The notes beneath the pieces were generated by a model, which made no database searches, had not been told where the DNA came from, and saw nothing but the letters and a program-made list of their open reading frames with translations. Both the position numbers and the translations under genes were made by a program. Positions 1 to 8,996 of a stretch of 64,000 bases of DNA are shown here, one piece after another (positions within the stretch are counted from its first letter, which is position 1; each line of letters begins with the position of its first letter). The DNA comes from Arthrobacter sp. zg-Y1171 (GTDB lineage Bacteria; Actinomycetota; Actinomycetes; Actinomycetales; Micrococcaceae). Location: NCBI RefSeq assembly GCF_025244845.1, contig NZ_CP104264.1, forward strand, positions 806,001-870,000. The letters run 5' to 3'.

Positions 1-35
1 CGGGCTGTGCAGGGCCGGATGGCACGATAGAAACG

Positions 36-1328
36 ATGAAAATTTTATTGCGGCCGAAGAAGCCGGGTGTGCCGCCCATGCCACTCTGGTTGCAGGGGAC
101 CTTCGAACTGGGCCAGGCCGCCGTGCTTTCCGCCCTGCTGGTCCTCCTGCCGCTCATCGGCGTGTGGTTTGCCAACGGGTTTACGGATCGGGACTTCACC
201 TCGCTGGCCCGCCTGGGCGGACAGGCCTGGCTGCTGATCCACGGCGTGCCGATGTCACTGAGCTTCCCCGCCGGTGAACTGGGAGAGGCACCCGCCTCCG
301 GGCTGCTCTCCTTCTTTCCGCTGGGACTGACTCTGATTCCGTTCTTCCTGTCCTGGCGTGCGGGCCGCCGGCTTGCCCGGGCCTCCTATACGGACCAGCT
401 CTGGCAGGCAGTTCTGGGCGCACTGGGCACCTATGCGCTGATCGGTGCCGCGGCGGCGTACTTCTGCAGTACCGAAGGCGTGCGGATTTCCGTGACGGCA
501 GGTGCCCTGGTTCCGCTGATCGCCGCAGGTGCCGGGCTCATTGTGGGTGCCCGCATAGAGGCCGGTTCCTGGGTGCGGTTGATCGGCATGGACCTGACCG
601 ATTGGATTGCCCGCACCAGCCAGCATTCCCGCTGGGCGGGTTCCTACATGTGGGCCGCGATGCGCGCCGGCGCCGTAGGCACCCTCGCCGCGCTGGGTCT
701 GTCCGCCGTGCTGCTGGTGGTGGCCCTGGCGATGAACTGGGCCGAGATCGCGTCCGTCTACGAACGGCTCGACGCCGGTGCGCTGGGCGGGGCGGTGCTC
801 ACCGTGGTGGAACTGGGCCTGATGCCCAACTTCGTGGTGTGGACGCTGGGCTGGGCGTCCGGCGCAGGCTTCTCGCTGGGAACCGGAAGCATGATCAGTC
901 CGCTGGAAACCACCGTCGGTCCGCTGCCCGCACTGCCGGTGCTGGCGGCGCTGCCCGTGGGAAACATGGAATACGGCTACGCGGCTCTGCTGATCCCGGT
1001 AATGGCCGGGATCCTGGCGGGCTGGTGGTTCCTCCGGGAGGGCGAAAACCACTTCGACGAGTGGCTTTCCATCAAGATCCGCGCCCGCTGGTTCACCGCA
1101 CCCGTTTCCACGCTTGTACTCGGGGTGATCGTCGGCCTGGTGTCCGGAGTGCTGGCCGCCGGCGCTGCCTGGCTGGCCCTCGGCTCCCTTGGCATCGGAC
1201 GCTTCGTCAGCCTCGGACCGGACCCGTTGTGCCTGGGGCTGTGGGTGGCCGCGGAAGTAGGGATCGGCGTCGTTATTGGTTACGCCGTAGGGCCGTGGCT
1301 CGAGCGTGAACCCAAGCCGGACGCCTAG
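36..1328 (+). CDS. DUF6350 family polytopic membrane protein
   Basis: A 430-residue protein made almost entirely of hydrophobic segments (about nine or ten predicted membrane spans) after a short basic, proline-rich cytoplasmic start. The opening PLWLQG motif and the following helix are typical of the actinobacterial DUF6350 family, whose members usually sit just upstream of purN; the biochemical role is unknown. The ATG at 36 has only a weak ribosome site (gatagaaa), and a second ATG at 78 is possible. The stop codon overlaps by four bases the stop of the convergent small membrane protein gene. Family assignment rests on sequence style and synteny, so function should be left open. Confidence 0.8.
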   Translation: MKILLRPKKPGVPPMPLWLQGTFELGQAAVLSALLVLLPLIGVWFANGFTDRDFTSLARLGGQAWLLIHGVPMSLSFPAGELGEAPASGLLSFFPLGLTLIPFFLSWRAGRRLARASYTDQLWQAVLGALGTYALIGAAAAYFCSTEGVRISVTAGALVPLIAAGAGLIVGARIEAGSWVRLIGMDLTDWIARTSQHSRWAGSYMWAAMRAGAVGTLAALGLSAVLLVVALAMNWAEIASVYERLDAGALGGAVLTVVELGLMPNFVVWTLGWASGAGFSLGTGSMISPLETTVGPLPALPVLAALPVGNMEYGYAALLIPVMAGILAGWWFLREGENHFDEWLSIKIRARWFTAPVSTLVLGVIVGLVSGVLAAGAAWLALGSLGIGRFVSLGPDPLCLGLWVAAEVGIGVVIGYAVGPWLEREPKPDA

Positions 1329-1756
1329 CGGATCTGCTGGAACGGCAGGTATTCCGCCTCGCAGGCTTCCACGCCATCGAGGGTGAGGGCGGAGCGCATG
1401 CAGGATTCGTAGGTTACGGTCTCATCCCAAAGCAAGGCCATTCCGGCCAGCCCCAGAGTAGTGAAGGCCGTAATGACCAGGCCCAGCGACACCAGTACCG
1501 GCATCAGCGGTCCCATCCGGCGCCTCGCCAGCTTGACCACGGCGATGATCCCCACCGCCAACGCCGCGATCCCCAGCGCAAGCGGGATCAGCTTCCACGG
1601 CAGGACCAGGTTGCTGCTCAGCAGCATGGCGAACATCAGGAGCCAGAACACTCGCACATACTGAATCGCGTTGCGCTTTTGCTCGTCTGTAGGCGCGGGA
1701 TGGCGGCTGTCGGGCGCGGGCAAGGTCTTGGTCTGGTGCTGGGTGCCGTCGGTCAT
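1325..1756 (-). CDS. small three-helix membrane protein, unknown function
   Basis: A 143-residue protein with a polar N-terminus (residues 1-33), three predicted membrane helices (about 36-52, 56-75 and 84-110) and a short C-terminal tail with two cysteines (Cys119 and Cys132) that could face outside and form a disulfide. I do not recognise a named family. It is transcribed divergently from purN, whose start lies 40 bp away, so the two share a very short promoter region. Base composition resembles its neighbours, so there is no sign of recent transfer. Confidence 0.7.
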   Translation of the reverse strand: MTDGTQHQTKTLPAPDSRHPAPTDEQKRNAIQYVRVFWLLMFAMLLSSNLVLPWKLIPLALGIAALAVGIIAVVKLARRRMGPLMPVLVSLGLVITAFTTLGLAGMALLWDETVTYESCMRSALTLDGVEACEAEYLPFQQIR

Positions 1757-1796
1757 GGGTTTAAGCGTAGGGGACGCCGCGTCCTATGGTGGACGC

Positions 1797-2375
1797 ATGC
1801 GCATCGTAGTCCTCGTGTCCGGCACCGGATCCAACCTCCAAGCGGTGCTGGACGCCGTCCGTGACGGCAGGCTTGACGTGGAGATTGCCGCCGTCGGCTC
1901 CGACCGGCCCGGAACCTACGGGGTCCGGCGCGCCGCCGACGCCGGCTACCCGACCTTCGTGGTCCCCTTCCGGGAGTTCCCGGTGCGGGCGGACTGGAAC
2001 CGGGCCCTCACGGAAAAGGTTGCCTCCTATGAGCCGGATCTGGTCCTTTCCTCCGGATTCATGCGGATTGTGGACGAGGATTTCATCGACACCTTCGAGG
2101 GACGCTACCTCAACACCCACCCGGCGTTGCTGCCGTCCTTCCCCGGGGCGCACGGGGTCCGTGACGCACTTGCCTACGGTGTGAAGGTCACCGGCTGCAC
2201 GGTTCACCTGGCCGACGCCGGCGTCGACACCGGTCCGATCCTCGCCCAGGCCGCCGTCGAGGTGCTCGACGGCGACAGTGAGGAAACGCTGCACGAACGC
2301 ATCAAGGTGCAGGAACGGCGGCTGTTGATTGAAACCCTGGACCGGATCAGCCGCGAGGGCCTGCCGGCGCTGTAA
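1797..2375 (+). CDS. purN: phosphoribosylglycinamide formyltransferase 1 (GAR transformylase)
   Basis: This 192-residue enzyme uses 10-formyltetrahydrofolate to formylate GAR in the third step of purine synthesis. It starts with the family signature VLVSGTGSNLQA. The catalytic residues Asn106, His108 (NTHPALLPSFPG) and Asp144 (DAGVDTGPI) fall at the same numbers as in the E. coli enzyme. ATG 1797 is preferred because it gives the canonical N-terminus; an open frame extending back to 1671 would run through the divergent gene. In actinobacteria purN and purH are normally adjacent; here an MFS transporter gene on the other strand separates them. Confidence 0.95.
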   Translation: MRIVVLVSGTGSNLQAVLDAVRDGRLDVEIAAVGSDRPGTYGVRRAADAGYPTFVVPFREFPVRADWNRALTEKVASYEPDLVLSSGFMRIVDEDFIDTFEGRYLNTHPALLPSFPGAHGVRDALAYGVKVTGCTVHLADAGVDTGPILAQAAVEVLDGDSEETLHERIKVQERRLLIETLDRISREGLPAL

Positions 2376-2382
2376 CCACCGG

Positions 2383-3735
2383 CTAGTCCAGGGCCGCACC
2401 CTTTGTCTCCGGCGCGAACCGGGCCATCCACAGTACGGCCATGAGCACCAGGATCCCGGCCAGGGCGAAGGACATCGGCAGTCCCAGGTAGGGCCAGAGC
2501 ACCGACACGAAGATCAGCGGACCGAAGCCGGCGCCGATCCGGGAAACGGTGGATGCCCAGCCGAAACCGCTGCCGCGCAGATTGGTGGGGTAGAGCTCCG
2601 ACACATAGGCATAGAGCACGGGAATGGCTACCTGCACCACGAACCCGTACACCAGCAGCAGGATCGTGGCGGCAGCGGGGATATCCACCACCAGTGCGAC
2701 CACCACCAGGATGGCAGCCGAAAGCGGGCCGGTAATCGCCAGGATCCATTTCCGGCCGACCTTTTCCACGAGCAGCGCGGCCACGATCACGCCCAGCAGG
2801 CCGACGGCGGCCATCCCCGAAGTGGTCAGGAACGCGCGGTGTTCGGCGAACCCGGCATCCACGAGGATTTTCGGCATCCACTGCAGGGCCAGGTAATAGA
2901 CCAGCAGGATGGTCAGGAACAGGGACCAGGCCGCAATGGTGGTCTTGGCGCTGAACCGCCAGAGGTCCGTGAGCTGGGTGCCGACGGTGCGCAGGGACAG
3001 CTTCTCGGGGGCCTGCGGTTCGGGCAGGCGCCATTCGGTCTGTGTCCCGCCGGTGCGGCGGACCAGATCGTCGATGACCGCGGAGGCTTCCTCCGTGCGG
3101 CCCTTCCGGACCAGATAAAGCGGAGACTCCGGGACCGAGCGCCGCACCCAGAAGACCAGGAACGCGGGGATCACCATGATCAGCATGGTGTAGCGCCAAT
3201 CCGCGAAAGTGGCCATGATGGCCGCTGAGGTGACACCGCACAGCGCTGCGCCGACGGGCCACCAGCCGTCCATGCCGGTCAGCACCCTTCCCCGCTGTTT
3301 CTTCGGAGTGAACTCGCCCACCAGGGCATAGTCCACCGGAACGCAGCCGCCCAACCCGAAACCGGCCATGAAACGGAAGATGCAGAACCAGACGATGTCC
3401 GGGGAGAAGGCGCCCAGCACCGTAAAGATCGAGAACACCAGCAGCGTGGCGGAAAAGGCCCGCTTCCGGCCGATCGCATCGGCAATGGAACCCCAGACGA
3501 AGGCACCGATGGCCATGCCCAGCAGGTTGGCTGTTCCGATCCAGGCCGCTTGTGCCGGGGCCAGCGCCCATTCCTTGGAGAGCAGGGGAATCAGGACGCC
3601 GTTCAGCGTTACATCCCAGGCGTCGAACATAAAGCCGAGGCCGCCGATGAGGAAGATTTTGCCCTGGACCTTCCACCGCCAGGGCAGGTTCTGGACCACC
3701 TGGTCACCGGTGGGCAGGGCGTTGGTGACGGACAT
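2383..3735 (-). CDS. MFS transporter, metabolite:H+ symporter type
   Basis: A 450-residue protein with twelve predicted membrane helices and a long central cytoplasmic loop (about residues 190-250). The conserved MFS motif A appears between helices 2 and 3 (GSIADAIGRKRAF), and the C-terminus carries the PETKG motif of sugar-porter-like MFS proteins. The acidic first helix (MFDAWDVTLNG) resembles NiaP and aromatic-acid/organic-cation symporters, so the substrate could be a small carboxylate or vitamin rather than a sugar. It converges on purN (7 bp between stops) and diverges from purH. Substrate cannot be fixed from sequence alone. Confidence 0.85.
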   Translation of the reverse strand: MSVTNALPTGDQVVQNLPWRWKVQGKIFLIGGLGFMFDAWDVTLNGVLIPLLSKEWALAPAQAAWIGTANLLGMAIGAFVWGSIADAIGRKRAFSATLLVFSIFTVLGAFSPDIVWFCIFRFMAGFGLGGCVPVDYALVGEFTPKKQRGRVLTGMDGWWPVGAALCGVTSAAIMATFADWRYTMLIMVIPAFLVFWVRRSVPESPLYLVRKGRTEEASAVIDDLVRRTGGTQTEWRLPEPQAPEKLSLRTVGTQLTDLWRFSAKTTIAAWSLFLTILLVYYLALQWMPKILVDAGFAEHRAFLTTSGMAAVGLLGVIVAALLVEKVGRKWILAITGPLSAAILVVVALVVDIPAAATILLLVYGFVVQVAIPVLYAYVSELYPTNLRGSGFGWASTVSRIGAGFGPLIFVSVLWPYLGLPMSFALAGILVLMAVLWMARFAPETKGAALD

Positions 3736-3998
3736 GTGTTTCGGGGCCTTTCGGAGGGGAGGTGCGCGGGTTCGGGGAGAACACTACCGCGGCGGAGCCC
3801 CTGCATGTGGATAAAACCGAAGGGACTCGCGCGGGAAGGGAGCATATTGCCATGGCTGGATCACAGGCAGCCGGGCAGGAAAACGGGCCCGAGACGGGTT
3901 GTTACACGCAGCCCGGGGACCGGAAGGAAGCGAAGGCATAAACTTCTCGTGGGCCGCACGGCCTGCGCCCCGATCATCGACCATTTGGAGTGTCAGTT

Positions 3999-5612
3999 GT
4001 GAGCAATCCCGTCCTTGACCGTGTTCCCATCCGCCGGGCCCTGATCTCGGTCTACAACAAGACGGGCCTGACGGAACTCGCGCAGGGCCTCGCGGCAGCC
4101 GGCGTCAGCATAGTCTCCACCGGTTCCACCGCAAAGCAGATTGCCGCAGCGGGCGTCGAGGTCACCGAGGTCGCCGAAGTCACCGGGTTCAAGGAATGCC
4201 TGGACGGACGCGTCAAGACGCTGCACCCGCGGGTCCACGCGGGGATCCTCGCCGACCGCCGCCGCGAGGACCACATTGCCCAGCTGGAGGAAATGGAGAT
4301 TGAACCCTTCGACCTCGTGGTGGTGAACCTCTACCCGTTCGTGGAGACCGTCCGCTCCGGCGCCGGCCAGGACGAAGTGGTGGAACAGATCGACATCGGC
4401 GGCCCCTCCATGGTCCGCGCCGCGGCGAAAAACCACCCCTCGGTGGCTGTGGTGGTGGATCCCGGCAAATACTCCGACGTCGTCACCGCGGCAGCCGAAG
4501 GCGGATTCGCCCTCGCGGAACGACGCCGGCTGGCCGCCGAGGCCTTCGCGCACACCGCTGCCTATGACACGGCGGTTGCCACTTGGACGGCAGAGCAGTT
4601 CGGGGACGGCACCGAAGACGGCACCAAATGGCCGGCCTACACCGGTCTCTCCCTGGAACGCGCCGAGGTGCTGCGTTACGGGGAAAACCCCCACCAGGAC
4701 GCGGCGCTTTACGTGGACAAGGGTGCCGATCCCGGCGTTGCCCAGGCCGACCAGCTGCATGGCAAGGCCATGTCCTACAACAACTACGTGGATGCCGACG
4801 CTGCCCTGCGCGCAGCGTTCGACTTCACGGAACCGGCAGTCGCCGTCGTCAAGCATGCCAACCCGTGCGGCATCGCCGTGGCTTCGCCCGGTGCCGCGGA
4901 CCCAATCGCGGACGCGCACGCCAAGGCGCATGCCTGCGATCCCGTCTCGGCCTTCGGCGGAGTCATTGCCGCCAACCGCACGGTCACTGCCGGCATGGCG
5001 CGGACCGTGAAGGAGATTTTCACGGAGGTGGTGATCGCTCCTGACTTCGAGCCGGAAGCCGTGGAGATCCTTTCGGCGAAGAAGAACATCCGCCTCCTGA
5101 CGCTGCCCGACGGCTACGGGCGCAGCAACACCGAATTCCGGCAGGTGTCCGGGGGTGTCCTGGTGCAGAAGGCGGACCGGCTTCAGGCTGAGGGCGATGA
5201 CCCCGCAAACTGGACGCTCGCAGCGGGCGAGGCCGCCGACGAATCGACGCTGGCCGATCTGGCCTTCGCCTGGTCTGCCGTACGTGCAGCCAAGTCCAAT
5301 GCCATCCTCCTGGCGAAGGACGGCGCGTCGGTGGGCGTGGGCATGGGACAGGTCAACCGGGTGGATTCCTGCCGGCTCGCCGTCGAACGTGCCAATACGC
5401 TCGGCGCTCCCGGCGAGGAACGGGCCCACGGCTCCGTAGCCGCTTCCGACGCGTTCTTCCCCTTCGCGGACGGCCTGCAGATCCTCGCCGACGCCGGTGT
5501 CCGCGCGGTGGTGCAGCCGGGCGGATCGGTCCGGGACAACGAAGTGGTTGAAGCCGCGGCGGCGGCCGGCATCACCATGTACTTCACGGGTGCGCGCCAC
5601 TTCTTCCACTGA
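3999..5612 (+). CDS. purH: bifunctional AICAR formyltransferase / IMP cyclohydrolase
   Basis: PurH carries out the last two steps of IMP synthesis. The N-terminal 200 residues are the MGS-like cyclohydrolase domain ([21 protein letters not shown]), and the rest is the AICAR transformylase with the catalytic Lys-His pair in VKHANPCG (about residues 285-286). Length (537 residues) is normal. Two in-frame GTG codons compete, at 3990 and 3999; the second is preferred because TGGAG at 3986-3990 then lies eight bases upstream, whereas it would overlap the first. The 263-bp gap to the divergent MFS gene should hold both promoters; I see no riboswitch there. Confidence 0.95.
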   Translation: MSNPVLDRVPIRRALISVYNKTGLTELAQGLAAAGVSIVSTGSTAKQIAAAGVEVTEVAEVTGFKECLDGRVKTLHPRVHAGILADRRREDHIAQLEEMEIEPFDLVVVNLYPFVETVRSGAGQDEVVEQIDIGGPSMVRAAAKNHPSVAVVVDPGKYSDVVTAAAEGGFALAERRRLAAEAFAHTAAYDTAVATWTAEQFGDGTEDGTKWPAYTGLSLERAEVLRYGENPHQDAALYVDKGADPGVAQADQLHGKAMSYNNYVDADAALRAAFDFTEPAVAVVKHANPCGIAVASPGAADPIADAHAKAHACDPVSAFGGVIAANRTVTAGMARTVKEIFTEVVIAPDFEPEAVEILSAKKNIRLLTLPDGYGRSNTEFRQVSGGVLVQKADRLQAEGDDPANWTLAAGEAADESTLADLAFAWSAVRAAKSNAILLAKDGASVGVGMGQVNRVDSCRLAVERANTLGAPGEERAHGSVAASDAFFPFADGLQILADAGVRAVVQPGGSVRDNEVVEAAAAAGITMYFTGARHFFH

Positions 5613-5628
5613 AGTCCACCCTGGGACG

Positions 5629-5659
5629 GCAAGGCGGTGCAGGTAATGCGCCGCCTTGC
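5629..5659 (+). terminator. intrinsic terminator-like hairpin after purH
   Basis: A 12-bp stem (one G-U pair) with a 7-base loop, arms gcaaggcggtgc and gcgccgccttgc, begins 17 bases after the purH stop. It is followed by TGTTTAG, a short T-rich tail. It separates purH from icd, whose promoter must lie between here and 5766. Confidence 0.6.
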
Positions 5660-5776
5660 TGTTTAGGGCGCGGATAGTGGGCTGTGGCATAGTTGAACTC
5701 AAATAAAAGCCAAAAAGACGGGTTCCGTCATGCCACAAGACATGCTCCGGTGCCCACCAACACACAAGGAGATCGT

Positions 5777-7012
5777 GTGGCTGAGAAAATTAAGGTTGTG
5801 GGCTCTGTAGTAGAGCTCGACGGCGACGAGATGACCCGCATCATCTGGCAGTTCATCAAGGATCGCCTGATCAACCCGTACCTGGACGTAGACCTGAAGT
5901 ACTACGACCTCTCCATCCAGAACCGCGACGCGACCGACGACCAGGTCACCATCGACGCAGCCAACGCGATCAAGGAACACGGCGTAGGCGTCAAGTGCGC
6001 CACGATCACCCCCGACGAAGCACGCGTCGAGGAATTCGGCCTGAAGAAGATGTGGGTCTCCCCGAACGGGACCATCCGCAACATCCTGGGCGGCGTGGTC
6101 TTCCGCGAACCGATCATCATCTCCAACATCCCGCGCCTGGTCCCGGGCTGGAACAAGCCGATCATCATCGGCCGCCACGCCCACGGCGACCAGTACAAGG
6201 CCACGAACTTCAAGGTTCCCGGTGCCGGTACCCTGACGCTGACCTACACGCCCGCCGACGGCAGCGAAGAAATCAAGCAGCAGGTTGTTACGTACAACGA
6301 AGATGGCGGCGTCGCCATGGGTATGTACAACTTCAACGATTCCATCAAGGACTTCGCGCGCGCTTCCTTCGCCTACGGCCTGCAGCGCAACTACCCGGTG
6401 TACCTCTCCACCAAGAACACGATCCTGAAGGCCTACGACGGCCAGTTCAAGGACCTGTTCCAGGAAGTCTTCGACGCCGAGTTCAAGGACCAGTTCGAAG
6501 CAGCCGGCCTCACTTACGAGCACCGCCTGATCGATGACATGGTTGCCTCCGCGATGAAGTGGGAAGGCGGCTACGTCTGGGCCTGCAAGAACTACGACGG
6601 CGACGTCCAGTCCGACACCGTGGCACAGGGCTTCGGCTCGCTGGGCCTGATGACCTCCGTGCTGATGACCCCGGACGGCCAGACCGTCGAGGCAGAAGCT
6701 GCACACGGTACGGTTACCCGCCACTACCGCCAGCACCAGCAGGGCAAGCCCACCTCCACGAACCCGATCGCCTCGATCTTCGCGTGGACCCGTGGCCTGA
6801 TGCACCGCGGCAAGCTGGACAACACCCCCGAGGTCATTCGCTTCGCCGAGACCCTTGAAGACGTTGTCATCAAGACGGTCGAATCCGGCAAGATGACCAA
6901 GGACCTGGCACTGCTGGTCGGCCCGGACCAGGCCTACCTGACCACGGAAGAGTTCCTCGCCGCACTGGACGAGAACCTCAAGGCCCGCCTGGGCGCCGAG
7001 GTTGCAGCCTAA
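5777..7012 (+). CDS. icd: NADP-dependent isocitrate dehydrogenase, eukaryotic-type (subfamily II)
   Basis: A 411-residue TCA-cycle enzyme converting isocitrate to 2-oxoglutarate, CO2 and [14 protein letters not shown] near the N-terminus, [13 protein letters not shown] (substrate binding) and [12 protein letters not shown] place it with the homodimeric subfamily II enzymes found in eukaryotes and many actinobacteria, not the E. coli-type or the 80-kDa monomeric enzyme. The start is GTG 5777, set by AAGGAG at 5766-5771; in-frame codons back to 5693 add a non-homologous extension. It is monocistronic, with hairpins on both sides. Codon use is strongly biased to C-ending codons, as expected of a highly expressed gene. 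Confidence 0.95.
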   Translation: MAEKIKVVGSVVELDGDEMTRIIWQFIKDRLINPYLDVDLKYYDLSIQNRDATDDQVTIDAANAIKEHGVGVKCATITPDEARVEEFGLKKMWVSPNGTIRNILGGVVFREPIIISNIPRLVPGWNKPIIIGRHAHGDQYKATNFKVPGAGTLTLTYTPADGSEEIKQQVVTYNEDGGVAMGMYNFNDSIKDFARASFAYGLQRNYPVYLSTKNTILKAYDGQFKDLFQEVFDAEFKDQFEAAGLTYEHRLIDDMVASAMKWEGGYVWACKNYDGDVQSDTVAQGFGSLGLMTSVLMTPDGQTVEAEAAHGTVTRHYRQHQQGKPTSTNPIASIFAWTRGLMHRGKLDNTPEVIRFAETLEDVVIKTVESGKMTKDLALLVGPDQAYLTTEEFLAALDENLKARLGAEVAA

Positions 7013-7025
7013 GCACCACTGCACC

Positions 7026-7074
7026 AACGACGACGGCGCGCTGCCCCTTTACGGGGCGGCGCGCCGTCGTCGTT
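7026..7074 (+). terminator. strong terminator after icd
   Basis: A perfectly paired stem of about 22 bp (one G-U pair) with a 5-base loop begins 14 bases after the icd stop. Its left arm runs 7026-7047 and its right arm 7053-7074. The poly-T tail is very short, as is common in high-GC genomes. Confidence 0.8.
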
Positions 7075-7139
7075 CCCCGCCTTGTTAAGCACCTGCGTAA
7101 CAACTAGCGCTGCCGCACGGGCGGTGCCACCATGTGGGG

Positions 7140-8102
7140 ATGTCGAACTCCACCACTGCGCAGCCCGCCGCGAAGAGCGCCGAAGAGCGAAGCGCCCGCA
7201 TAGCGGTAACCGTGTTCCCGCTGCTGATTGTTGCCGGGGGAGCGGTGGCCCTGTTCTTCCCGCAGGCCTTCACCGGACTGTCCGGCTACATCAACCCCGG
7301 GCTGATGCTCATTATGTTCGGGATGGGCCTGACCCTGACCCTGCCGGATTTCGCGCTGGTTCTCCGGCAGCCGCTGCCCGTCCTCCTGGGAGTGGTTGCG
7401 CAGTACCTGATTATGCCGCTGCTAGGTTTCGGCATCGCCTGGGCGCTGCAGCTCAGCCCAGAACTCGCGGCCGGCGTGATCCTGGTGGGCTGTGCCCCCG
7501 GCGGTACGGCGTCGAACGTGGTGACGTACCTGGCCCGCGGCAACGTAGCCCTTTCCGTCGCCATGACGTCGGTTTCCACACTCCTTGCGCCGCTGCTGAC
7601 CCCGCTCCTCGCGCTGTGGCTCGCCGGCCGGTACATGGCGGTGGACGCCGGGTCAATGGCATGGTCCATTGTCCAGATTGTGTTGATCCCGGTGGTGCTG
7701 GGCCTGGCCATCCGGTATTTGGCGCCCCGGGTGGTGGACCGGGTCCTGCCTGTCCTGCCCTGGATTTCGGTGCTGGCCATTACCTTCGTGGTTATTGCCG
7801 TGGTGTCGGGCAGCGCCGAAGCCATCTTTACCGCAGGCTGGCTGATCCTGCTGGCGGTGGTGCTGCACAACGGCCTGGGACTTGGGCTGGGTTACGGCGC
7901 AGCGAAACTGTTCCGGCAGCCGATTCCCTCGCGCCGGACCATGGCCATTGAAGTGGGTATGCAGAACTCCGGGCTGGCCGCGGGACTTGCCAGGCAGTAC
8001 TTCGCTCCCGAAGCGGCCCTGCCTGCAGCGGTCTTCTCGGTCTGGCACAACGTCAGCGGTGCCTTGATGGCAGCCATCTGGCAGCGGCGCCCCACCAGCT
8101 GA
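7140..8102 (+). CDS. bile acid:sodium symporter family (BASS) transporter
   Basis: About 320 residues with nine to ten predicted membrane helices. The BASS/SBF hallmark is clear in the segment GCAPGGTASNVVTYLARGN and in the helix that follows (SVAMTSVSTLLAPLLTPLL). Family members import bile acids, pantothenate, pyruvate or other organic anions with Na+; soil actinobacteria lack bile salts, so an organic acid is more likely. ATG 7140 and an in-frame GTG at 7134 are both possible starts; neither has a good ribosome site. An inverted repeat TTGTTA-N10-TAACAA (7082-7103) sits just upstream and could be an operator. Confidence 0.85.
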   Translation: MSNSTTAQPAAKSAEERSARIAVTVFPLLIVAGGAVALFFPQAFTGLSGYINPGLMLIMFGMGLTLTLPDFALVLRQPLPVLLGVVAQYLIMPLLGFGIAWALQLSPELAAGVILVGCAPGGTASNVVTYLARGNVALSVAMTSVSTLLAPLLTPLLALWLAGRYMAVDAGSMAWSIVQIVLIPVVLGLAIRYLAPRVVDRVLPVLPWISVLAITFVVIAVVSGSAEAIFTAGWLILLAVVLHNGLGLGLGYGAAKLFRQPIPSRRTMAIEVGMQNSGLAAGLARQYFAPEAALPAAVFSVWHNVSGALMAAIWQRRPTS

Positions 8103-8150
8103 GCGTCCGGCCGGTTAGGCCCAGCGCAGCCGATGAAACGCCCGTGACGC

Positions 8151-8187
8151 GGCGCAGGCCCCGGACACGCTGTCCGGGGCCTGCGCC
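8151..8187. terminator. bidirectional terminator between convergent genes
   Basis: A perfect 17-bp inverted repeat with a 3-base loop (left arm 8151-8167, right arm 8171-8187) lies in the short gap between the convergent BASS transporter and hsp20 genes. It can serve both. No long T-run follows on either strand. Confidence 0.7.
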
Positions 8188-8209
8188 GGTTGTGCCGGCC
8201 GTTCTGCGG

Positions 8210-8812
8210 TTAGATGCCCGCGCCTGGATCGCCGGACGACGACTGCCCGGAACCGGATGATCCCGAGCCCGCGGATCCGGAACCGGATGAGCCCGAACTG
8301 CCGCTGCTGTGGCCGAACGAGCCCGGCGAGCCCGAACCGCCGGAACCCGAGCCGCTGGACGAGACCGAGGCAGGCTCCGACGAAGACTGCCCGGAAATGG
8401 TGTGGCCGTCCTTGTAGGCGGCCGCCACCTCGATCTTGCGCGGCTTCGACCGTTCGCTCACCGGAATGAAGACGCTCAGCACCCCGTTCTCGTACTTCGC
8501 TGAGATCGAGTCAATATCAATGCCCTGGCCAAGATTCAGCTGGCGCAGGAAGGTTCCGCTTTCCCGTTCGCGGTTAAGCCAGGTAACCCCCTCGGTGGTG
8601 TGGATGGTCCGCTCGGCCCTGATGGTCAGCAACTGGCCGTCAACGTCCACGTCCACTGAGCCGGGGTCGATGCCCGGCAAATCCGCGTTGAGGATGTAGT
8701 GGTCGCCCTCGCGGTAGAGGTCGATCGGCATGAGCCGCAGCCGCTGCCGGGGATCGAGAAGGGCGCCTGCCATCCGGTCAAGCTCGCGGAAAGGATCAAA
8801 CTTCATCGCCAT
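8210..8812 (-). CDS. small heat-shock protein (Hsp20/alpha-crystallin) with Gly/Ser-rich tail
   Basis: ATP-independent holdase chaperone of about 200 residues. The alpha-crystallin domain spans roughly residues 30-125 and ends with the signature AKYENGVLSVFIPV. The last 60 or so residues are nearly all Ser and Gly with a few Pro, His and Phe, and the usual C-terminal I-X-I anchor is missing, so oligomerisation may differ from standard Hsp20. The start was placed at ATG 8812 because AGGAG (8822-8826) lies nine bases upstream; ATG 8818 and TTG 8821 are too close to it. Just upstream are a HAIR and a CIRCE element, indicating heat control by HspR and HrcA. Confidence 0.9.
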   Translation of the reverse strand: MAMKFDPFRELDRMAGALLDPRQRLRLMPIDLYREGDHYILNADLPGIDPGSVDVDVDGQLLTIRAERTIHTTEGVTWLNRERESGTFLRQLNLGQGIDIDSISAKYENGVLSVFIPVSERSKPRKIEVAAAYKDGHTISGQSSSEPASVSSSGSGSGGSGSPGSFGHSSGSSGSSGSGSAGSGSSGSGQSSSGDPGAGI

Positions 8813-8881
8813 TGTCATCAACTCCTGTTGCCCCGGTACCCGCCGGGCACCGGTGGTTGGAATGCCGTTGTTGGAAAAGGG

Positions 8882-8910
8882 TCGATAAAGGTTGAGTCGT
8901 CATGACTCAA
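8882..8910 (-). promoter_or_regulatory. probable hsp20 promoter overlapping the HAIR operator
   Basis: On the minus strand TTGAGT (8905-8910) and TATCGA (8882-8887) are spaced by 17 bases and could be the -35 and -10 boxes. The -35 hexamer is itself one half of the HAIR operator, so HspR binding would block RNA polymerase. The -10 match is modest. Confidence 0.4.
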
Positions 8911-8911
8911 C
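8891..8911. promoter_or_regulatory. HAIR element (HspR operator)
   Basis: The inverted repeat gTTGAGT-N7-ACTCAAc matches the HspR-associated inverted repeat CTTGAGT-N7-ACTCAAG in both half-sites except the outermost base on each side, with the required 7-base spacer (8898-8904). HspR is the MerR-type repressor of dnaK, clpB and hsp20 genes in actinobacteria. It lies about 70 bp upstream of the hsp20 start. Confidence 0.85.
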
Positions 8912-8924
8912 GATGGAATTCACG

Positions 8925-8951
8925 CTAGCACTCACCACTTTTGAGTGCTAG
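8925..8951. promoter_or_regulatory. CIRCE element (HrcA operator)
   Basis: The sequence CTAGCACTC-N9-GAGTGCTAG is a perfect inverted repeat matching the CIRCE consensus TTAGCACTC-N9-GAGTGCTAA at all but the outermost base of each arm. CIRCE is bound by HrcA, which normally controls groE genes in actinobacteria. Here it lies just upstream of the HAIR site and serves only hsp20, because the gene on its other side ends rather than starts there. Confidence 0.9.
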
Positions 8952-8996
8952 GTTCAGCGTCCGATTCTTGCCGCCAGGCGCCCGGTTTTCGCCCGG

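Noticed and set aside
1671..1796. Longer N-terminus for purN
   Set aside because: The extra residues overlap the divergent gene, while ATG 1797 gives the canonical start and E. coli-matching catalytic numbering.
7082..7103. TTGTTA-N10-TAACAA inverted repeat ahead of the BASS transporter
   Set aside because: The arms are only six bases and the spacing is common; it may simply be the -35 region, so I did not list it as an operator.
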